In this document: positions 6,953-10,952 of the stretch, piece after piece | How positions within the stretch are numbered: the first letter of the stretch is position 1 | Layout of the letters: every line of letters starts with the position of its first letter | NCBI GenBank assembly: GCA_000405685.1 | Contig: ASPF01000019.1 | Location: 1 to 10,952 of the forward strand | Reading direction: 5' to 3' | DNA length: 10,952 bases | Origin: Candidatus Geocrenenecus sp. JGI 0000106-J15 | Lineage (GTDB): Archaea; Thermoproteota; Nitrososphaeria_A; Caldarchaeales; Wolframiiraptoraceae | The notes under the pieces: model-generated | Databases searched by the model: none | Told to the model about the DNA's origin: nothing | The model's input: the letters and a program-made list of their open reading frames with translations, nothing else | Made by a program: the position numbers and the translations under genes

Positions 6953-6967
6953 GAGACTTAAAATCTC
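6953..6967 (+). promoter_or_regulatory. candidate TATA box of the cupin operon inside a small inverted repeat
   Basis: CTTAAAA (6957-6963) is flanked by GAGA (6953-6956) and TCTC (6964-6967). The implied transcript start is near 6987, ahead of the TTG at 7005 and the ATG at 7029. A regulator bound to the repeat would block TBP. An alternative TATA-like TTATAA lies near 6928-6933. Confidence 0.4.
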
Positions 6968-7004
6968 AGTATCCCATGTATTATGGAAATACTAAAATTT
7001 TCCT

Positions 7005-7433
7005 TTGACAGGAAGTTTACAAGAGAATATGAATGCCTATGAAGATGTAAGTAGAAAATTCTCCCTGAAAAATATAAATGACGCTGAACCAGATATATGT
7101 GATCGCTCACTAAGATATCATACCCAGCATAGAAAAGGGAATATTCTTAGAGATACATATAAACTTATAGAACCCGGTAAATCTCCTTCAAGGAAATTAA
7201 CCTTGGGATATACTTTGATCTATCCTGAGTGTAGCAATACGGGTCATTCACACAATGATTTAGAAGAAGTATACTTCATATTACAGGGAAAAGGAGTAAT
7301 GCAGATCGATGATGTTAAGTTTCCTGTAAAAGAGGGTGATGCATTCTACATACCACCAAATGCATACCATATTACCTACAACACAGGGATAATTCCTCTA
7401 GTCATACTTTGGGTTACTGGCAAGATAGATTAG
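7005..7433 (+). CDS. single-domain metal-binding cupin
   Basis: This protein of up to 142 aa (134 aa if started at ATG 7029) belongs to the cupin superfamily. Cupin motif 1 reads TGHSHNDLEEVYFILQGKG (79-97) with likely metal ligands His81, His83 and Glu87 or Glu88. Motif 2 reads EGDAFYIPPNAYHITYN (110-126) with ligand His122. The full metal set is present. Small cupins of this type in sugar clusters include isomerases, epimerases and sugar sensors, and I cannot choose among them. It leads an operon with the aldehyde dehydrogenase, whose GTG is 16 nt after its stop codon. The TTG start at 7005 follows no good ribosome-binding site, and ATG 7029 is an equally good start, 19 nt downstream of AGGAAG. 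Confidence 0.8.
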   Translation: MTGSLQENMNAYEDVSRKFSLKNINDAEPDICDRSLRYHTQHRKGNILRDTYKLIEPGKSPSRKLTLGYTLIYPECSNTGHSHNDLEEVYFILQGKGVMQIDDVKFPVKEGDAFYIPPNAYHITYNTGIIPLVILWVTGKID

Positions 7434-7449
7434 AGATGGGGGAAATTCT

Positions 7450-8898
7450 GTGGAAAAGTTCCTAATGCTAATAGATGGAGAATGGGTTGATTCCACGAGC
7501 GGCGACTATCAACAAGTGGTAAACCCCTCTACAGAAGAAGCATTTGCACGGATACCCTCTGCTACTAAGAAGGATGTTGACAGGGCGGTTGAAGCAGCTA
7601 ATAAAGCTTTTAAACAATGGTCAAAGACTTCTCTTGGAGAGAGAAAAGAATTACTGTATAAAGCTGCCGAGATAGTAGAAAAACGTGCGAATGAGATAAG
7701 CAAGCTTCTTACGATGGAGCAGGGTAAGCCTTTGAAACAAGCTATGGAAGAGCTTAGGAACTCAGCGTATGTCTTGAGATATTTTGCTGAAGAAATATTT
7801 AGAGTATACGGAGAGATCATACCCTTACCAAGGAGAGAGTATGAAAGCGTGACCATATATCAACCTGTAGGGGTTGTCGCAGCGATCACACCGTGGAATT
7901 ATCCAGTCCAGCTCCTCTCTTGGAAGGTTGGAGCAGCTCTAGCCGCAGGTTGTACAGTGATAGCTAAACCTCCATCTTATACTCCGACTTCACCAATAAA
8001 GTTTATCGAATGCCTCCATGATGCGGGCATGCCGAGAGGTGTCGTCAACATACTTACAGGTCGCGGAAGCGTGGTAGGAGAAGAACTTATCCTACATCCG
8101 CTGGTGAGGAAAGTTAGCTTTACTGGCTCTACAGACATGGGCAAGCGTGTTATGAGCCTGTGTGCTTCAAGCTTAAAACGTGTAACTTTGGAGCTAGGTG
8201 GACAAACCCCTATGATAGTCTTTTCAGATGCAAACATAGAGAAAGCTGTAAAGGGCGCGGTTAGAAGATCATTTAGAAACATGGGGCAAATATGTAACGC
8301 GATAAATAGGATATATGTGGAAAAAAGCATTTTTGAACAATTTGTACAGATGTTTATAGACGAAGCCAAAAAATTAAAGATTGGTGATCCTCTTCACGAA
8401 CCTGATGTAGATTTAGGACCAATGTGTAATAAAGAAGCATTAGACAAAGTCATTGATCATATTCAAGATGCAGTGACAAAAGGCGGGAAGATTGTATATG
8501 GAGGTAAGAGACCTAATGGAGAAACGTTTAAGAAAGGATACTGGTATGAACCAACCATAATCGTGAATGTGAATAATAACATGGAGATAATGAAAGAGGA
8601 GACTTTTGGACCAGCTAAACCTGTGATGCCCTTTGAAAATATAGACCAGGTAATAGAGTGGGCTAACTCTACTCGCTATGGATTAGCAGCTTACGTTTAC
8701 ACAAACAATTTGAACATAGTAAGCAAGTTATCAAGAGAATTAGAAGCAGGTAACATAGGCGTGAACAATGTTGATGTAGCCACTATAGAAGCACCATATC
8801 CAGGCTGGAAAGAGAGTGGAATAGGATGCGACCTTGGACGGGAAGGGTTAAAACACTACTTAGAAATTAAACATTTAAAGATGTATTATGAATTATAA
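7450..8898 (+). CDS. NAD(P)+-dependent aldehyde dehydrogenase
   Basis: This 482-aa enzyme oxidises an aldehyde to the acid. It has the full ALDH set: TPWNYP with Asn150, Lys173 in AKPP, FTGST (224-228), general base Glu248 in ELGG, and nucleophile Cys282 in NMGQICNAINR. The overall pattern is that of the succinate-semialdehyde, glycolaldehyde and non-phosphorylating glyceraldehyde dehydrogenase group. The start is GTG 7450, supported by GGGGGA (7437-7442) 7 nt upstream. In Thermoproteota, enzymes of this group finish the branched Entner-Doudoroff or pentose pathways by oxidising glyceraldehyde, glycolaldehyde or 2-oxoglutarate semialdehyde. With a 2-keto-3-deoxy-acid aldolase nearby, the first two are the better guesses. 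Confidence 0.9.
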   Translation: MEKFLMLIDGEWVDSTSGDYQQVVNPSTEEAFARIPSATKKDVDRAVEAANKAFKQWSKTSLGERKELLYKAAEIVEKRANEISKLLTMEQGKPLKQAMEELRNSAYVLRYFAEEIFRVYGEIIPLPRREYESVTIYQPVGVVAAITPWNYPVQLLSWKVGAALAAGCTVIAKPPSYTPTSPIKFIECLHDAGMPRGVVNILTGRGSVVGEELILHPLVRKVSFTGSTDMGKRVMSLCASSLKRVTLELGGQTPMIVFSDANIEKAVKGAVRRSFRNMGQICNAINRIYVEKSIFEQFVQMFIDEAKKLKIGDPLHEPDVDLGPMCNKEALDKVIDHIQDAVTKGGKIVYGGKRPNGETFKKGYWYEPTIIVNVNNNMEIMKEETFGPAKPVMPFENIDQVIEWANSTRYGLAAYVYTNNLNIVSKLSRELEAGNIGVNNVDVATIEAPYPGWKESGIGCDLGREGLKHYLEIKHLKMYYEL

Positions 8899-8934
8899 AC
8901 TAAAATAATGCAGGAAGGTGAATAGAGTCTAGTA

Positions 8935-8942
8935 GGGAGGTG
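8935..8942 (+). promoter_or_regulatory. strong ribosome-binding site deciding a TTG start
   Basis: GGGAGGTG lies 9 nt before TTG 8952 and complements the archaeal 16S 3' end. It supports the rare TTG as the start of the transaldolase-like gene. Confidence 0.65.
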
Positions 8943-8951
8943 CAGAATTAG

Positions 8952-10130
8952 TTGAATCATAGCGTTATCGAAGCTAAGGTAAAAATTAGATTAGATGTAG
9001 AACAACTCGAAGAAATCAAACATCTAAACCCCGAGCTTGAAATCTGGTGGGACGGCCATCCAGGCTATTTTAAAAGATTTCAACAAAATTTAATTGAGAA
9101 AGGGTATGCCAGAGAAGATGTTTTCAAGATTAGGAAATGGATGTCTCATGTTGAGGGTGGCACATTCTTCTTCGATGGTTGTACAACGAACCCTCCGTTA
9201 AATCTAGAATTCATGAATAGTTCTTCAGAAGTTGTGGAATTAATTAAAACGAGGCATCAAAGTTTATTAAAGAAAAATTGGTGGCATGGGTATTGGCTTA
9301 TCGGAAAGCTAGGAATGGATAAGTTTCTATCGAATTATTATAGAAGAGGAAGAAAGTATGGGTTTGTATGTATGCAAGTAGATCCCCGATACCATACAGA
9401 CATTGAGATCATGAAAATTCAAGCCATGGACCTTTCGAAAGCATCTCCAAACGCGATGATTAAGATTCCTGCCACGAGAGCAGGCATAGAGGTTATCCGA
9501 TACCTCACGAGTCTTGGGGTATCCACTAACGCTACATCTTGTTTCTGTGTTCCACAAGTTGCAATGGTTGCGGAGGCGGTGAAAGAAGGTTATGAAGAAG
9601 GTCTTCAGAAAGGTATTGACTATAGTGGGTGGAGATCTGTTATCACAATGATGATTGGAAGATGGGAAGCCTCAACAGAATTGGATGAAGAAGCCCGCCT
9701 CATAGGAGAAACAATAACCGAAGAAGATAGAAGATATTTCGGATTATTGATGGTTAAGAAAGCTGTTGAAGTTATAAAAGAAATTAAGGCACCTACGAAG
9801 ATTTTAGTCTGTTCTACTCGGAAAGGACCTGGGGATAGATATCTACACCTAGAAGGTTTAATGAGTCTACCGATTGTAATAACGATGAATAAAGAAGCAA
9901 TAGAATGGGCCTTGACAACACCTTTAAAGGAAGATAACGGTAAGATCAAGATTCTAAATGAGTTACCACAGCACAATGTCAATAAACTCATGAAGTTTGA
10001 ATGGGTGAGAAAGAGCATAGCCCCTAAAGGATTCAATATTGAAGAAATATACAGGTCAAATGCTCAGAGAAAAAACTTAGAAGAATTTTCAAGGGCGTTA
10101 GAAGAGATTCAAAAAATATTCACATTATAA
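8952..10130 (+). CDS. transaldolase-family aldolase, atypical
   Basis: This 392-aa class I aldolase is longer than TalB (317 aa). Core marks are FDGCTTNPPL (74-83), the Schiff-base lysine Lys171 in MIKIPATRAGI, STNATSCF (191-198) with Asn193 and Thr195, and phosphate-site candidates Arg227 (IGR) and Ser288/Arg290 (CSTR). Asp34 in IWWDG could be the Asp that normally lies nearer to TTNP, which implies an extra segment of 20 or more residues between them. The transaldolase Glu96 (STEVDAR) is Gln142 (CMQVDPR), as in fructose-6-phosphate aldolase, and TalB Ser176/Phe178 correspond to Thr222/Met224. It may be an aldolase or transaldolase for an unusual phosphorylated or acidic sugar. It follows the aldehyde dehydrogenase by 53 nt, probably in one operon. 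Confidence 0.8.
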   Translation: MNHSVIEAKVKIRLDVEQLEEIKHLNPELEIWWDGHPGYFKRFQQNLIEKGYAREDVFKIRKWMSHVEGGTFFFDGCTTNPPLNLEFMNSSSEVVELIKTRHQSLLKKNWWHGYWLIGKLGMDKFLSNYYRRGRKYGFVCMQVDPRYHTDIEIMKIQAMDLSKASPNAMIKIPATRAGIEVIRYLTSLGVSTNATSCFCVPQVAMVAEAVKEGYEEGLQKGIDYSGWRSVITMMIGRWEASTELDEEARLIGETITEEDRRYFGLLMVKKAVEVIKEIKAPTKILVCSTRKGPGDRYLHLEGLMSLPIVITMNKEAIEWALTTPLKEDNGKIKILNELPQHNVNKLMKFEWVRKSIAPKGFNIEEIYRSNAQRKNLEEFSRALEEIQKIFTL

Positions 10131-10213
10131 TTTTTATCCGTGTCTGGTAGATTCTCATTTCTATCTTTTCGTTAGAGATATTTTCACAATATGGTTATCA
10201 AACAAATTAACCA
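10131..10213 (+). terminator. T-tracts and weak hairpin after the transaldolase-like gene
   Basis: TTTTT (10131-10135) directly follows the stop codon, with another T-rich patch near 10161-10169. A 6-bp hairpin, TGGTTA (10192-10197) with TAACCA (10208-10213), lies further on. T-tracts alone can end archaeal transcripts. The operon probably ends here, and the aldolase beyond has its own promoter. Confidence 0.45.
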
Positions 10214-10270
10214 GAAGTATACAATAAGCTGATCTACTATACGTGATGTGTTGAAAATTCTAATGCTATT

Positions 10271-10280
10271 GACATATGTC
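10271..10280. repeat. 10-bp palindrome GACATATGTC
   Basis: This is a perfect palindrome 156 nt before the aldolase start, followed at once by TTAAAATTA. It may be a regulator site or chance. The rest of 10214-10360 shows no gene or RNA that I can support. Confidence 0.25.
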
Positions 10281-10369
10281 TTAAAATTAGGGACGTCGGA
10301 TCTTTGCAGCAACCTTCTAGTAAAGAATCTAGAGAATAAACCCCAGAATACATAGGGCTATACTTTGAA

Positions 10370-10381
10370 ATGTTCGAACAT
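10370..10381. promoter_or_regulatory. 12-bp palindrome upstream of the aldolase promoter
   Basis: ATGTTCGAACAT is a perfect 12-bp palindrome ending 13 nt before the candidate TATA box CTAAAATA (10395-10402). In archaea activator sites often lie just upstream of the TATA and BRE elements, so this is a candidate activator or repressor site. It differs from the palindrome at 6804-6815. Confidence 0.45.
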
Positions 10382-10394
10382 AAATGAAATAATG

Positions 10395-10402
10395 CTAAAA
10401 TA
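10395..10402 (+). promoter_or_regulatory. TATA box of the aldolase gene
   Basis: CTAAAATA is centred about 28 nt before ATG 10427, which fits a leaderless transcript and favours 10427 over the in-frame ATG at 10403. Confidence 0.5.
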
Positions 10403-10426
10403 ATGGTTAAACAAACTATTCTGTTA

Positions 10427-10952
10427 ATGAAGTTTGAAGGTATCATATGCCCGATGATAAGTCCCTTTACTCTGGATGGGAAAGTATATGTTGAGGGATT
10501 AAAAAATCTCATAGAGTTTTTGATTAAACATGGATGTAACGGTCTCTTTGTATGTGGTACTTATGGTCTCGGACCGGCAATGAGCACGGATGAGAGGAAG
10601 AAAATTGCAGAATTAACCGTAGAGTATGCATCTGGTAAACTTGATATAATAATAAATGTAGGTTCATCAAATATAGATGCAAGCATAGAGCTAGCGAAAC
10701 ACGCAGAAGATACTGGCGCTGATGCAGTAGCAAGTACAGCGCCATTTTATTACAAGTATGAGGATGAAGGAATCTATAGCTTCTTTACGAAGTTACTTAA
10801 TGAAGTAAATATACCCCTTTTTGTATACAATATCCCTTCAAGAGTTGGATACGGTATTTCACCACAGTTACTTGGCAAGTTAGCAGATGAAGGTGTTGAA
10901 GGAATAAAAGATACAAGTGGCGACATCATTGCATTCTATCAGTATATGATGG
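10427..10952 (+). CDS. 2-keto-3-deoxy-sugar-acid aldolase (DHDPS superfamily), 3' end cut off
   Basis: The first 175 residues are present and no stop codon is reached. The protein belongs to the DHDPS/N-acetylneuraminate lyase superfamily of class I aldolases. It cleaves a 2-keto-3-deoxy acid such as 2-keto-3-deoxygluconate to pyruvate and an aldehyde. It shows CPMISPF (8-14), GTYGLGPAMS (44-53), Tyr134 in VYNIPSR and the Schiff-base Lys161 in GIKDTSGD. GLGP in the substrate loop, where DHDPS has GES, matches the archaeal KDG aldolase type as in Sulfolobus KdgA, whose N-terminus it also matches in length. A family member that dehydrates the keto acid remains possible. The likely product, glyceraldehyde or glycolaldehyde, would suit the aldehyde dehydrogenase upstream. 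ATG 10403 is an alternative start. Confidence 0.85.
   Translation, partial: MKFEGIICPMISPFTLDGKVYVEGLKNLIEFLIKHGCNGLFVCGTYGLGPAMSTDERKKIAELTVEYASGKLDIIINVGSSNIDASIELAKHAEDTGADAVASTAPFYYKYEDEGIYSFFTKLLNEVNIPLFVYNIPSRVGYGISPQLLGKLADEGVEGIKDTSGDIIAFYQYMM

Larger units (their letters stand above)
6690..7004. promoter_or_regulatory. divergent regulatory region with palindromes
   Basis: This 315-nt gap separates the alcohol dehydrogenase (minus) from the cupin operon (plus). TGATAATTATCA (6804-6815) is a perfect 12-bp palindrome. CTTGATAA (6772-6779) recurs inverted as TTATCAAG (6810-6817), overlapping it. GAGGATCCTC (6872-6881) is a perfect 10-bp palindrome inside a pairing of GGAGA (6859-6863) with TCTCC (6880-6884). 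Together these look like operator sites for a shared regulator between the two promoters. No RNA gene or further convincing ORF was seen here. Confidence 0.5.

Noticed and set aside
10365..10385. GTTCGAAC resembles a tRNA T-loop
   Set aside because: No acceptor stem, D-loop or anticodon arm can be built around it; a perfect palindrome before a promoter is the better reading.
10237..10745. Minus-strand open frames around the start of the aldolase gene
   Set aside because: They overlap the well-supported aldolase on the other strand and show no family motifs.

Overview
The window looks like chromosomal DNA of a hyperthermophilic, probably anaerobic and sugar-using member of the Thermoproteota (crenarchaea). 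The evidence is a very GC-rich 23S rRNA inside an otherwise AT-rich genome, LAGLIDADG-encoding archaeal introns with bulge-helix-bulge ends, TATA boxes about 26-28 nt upstream of start codons (leaderless or short-leader genes), and a pyrophosphate-type phosphofructokinase. The genus cannot be named from the sequence alone.

Region 1 (1-2004) is the 3' part of a 23S rRNA gene, broken twice inside the peptidyl-transferase domain. Intron 1 (10-651) and intron 2 (about 683-1549) sit at positions matching E. coli U2449/A2450 and C2480/G2481. They are separated by an exon of only 31 nt. Each carries one two-motif LAGLIDADG endonuclease gene, and in both the stop codon lies inside the RNA structure needed for splicing. 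No 5S rRNA or tRNA follows the 23S gene.

Region 2 (2004-3912) holds a possible 29-codon small ORF, then an ABC-2 type exporter made of an ATPase and an overlapping permease. A perfect 10-bp inverted repeat lies at the convergent junction with the next gene.

Region 3 (3904-5603) is a divergent pair: a phosphofructokinase with the Asp104/Lys124 signature of PPi-dependent enzymes on the minus strand, and an RpiB/LacAB-family isomerase on the plus strand whose usual active-site histidines appear to be replaced. A second inverted repeat closes the convergent junction with region 4.

Region 4 (5652-10952) looks like a sugar or sugar-acid catabolic cluster. A zinc alcohol/polyol dehydrogenase on the minus strand is divergent from a cupin, an aldehyde dehydrogenase and an unusual transaldolase-family protein on the plus strand. 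These are followed, from its own promoter, by a 2-keto-3-deoxy-sugar-acid aldolase cut off by the window end. The two intergenic stretches contain perfect palindromes that are candidate operators. My reading is inducible oxidation of a sugar or polyol, aldol cleavage to pyruvate plus an aldehyde, and oxidation of that aldehyde. The transaldolase-like protein is the least explained member. Its catalytic lysine is present, but the transaldolase glutamate is a glutamine, as in fructose-6-phosphate aldolases.
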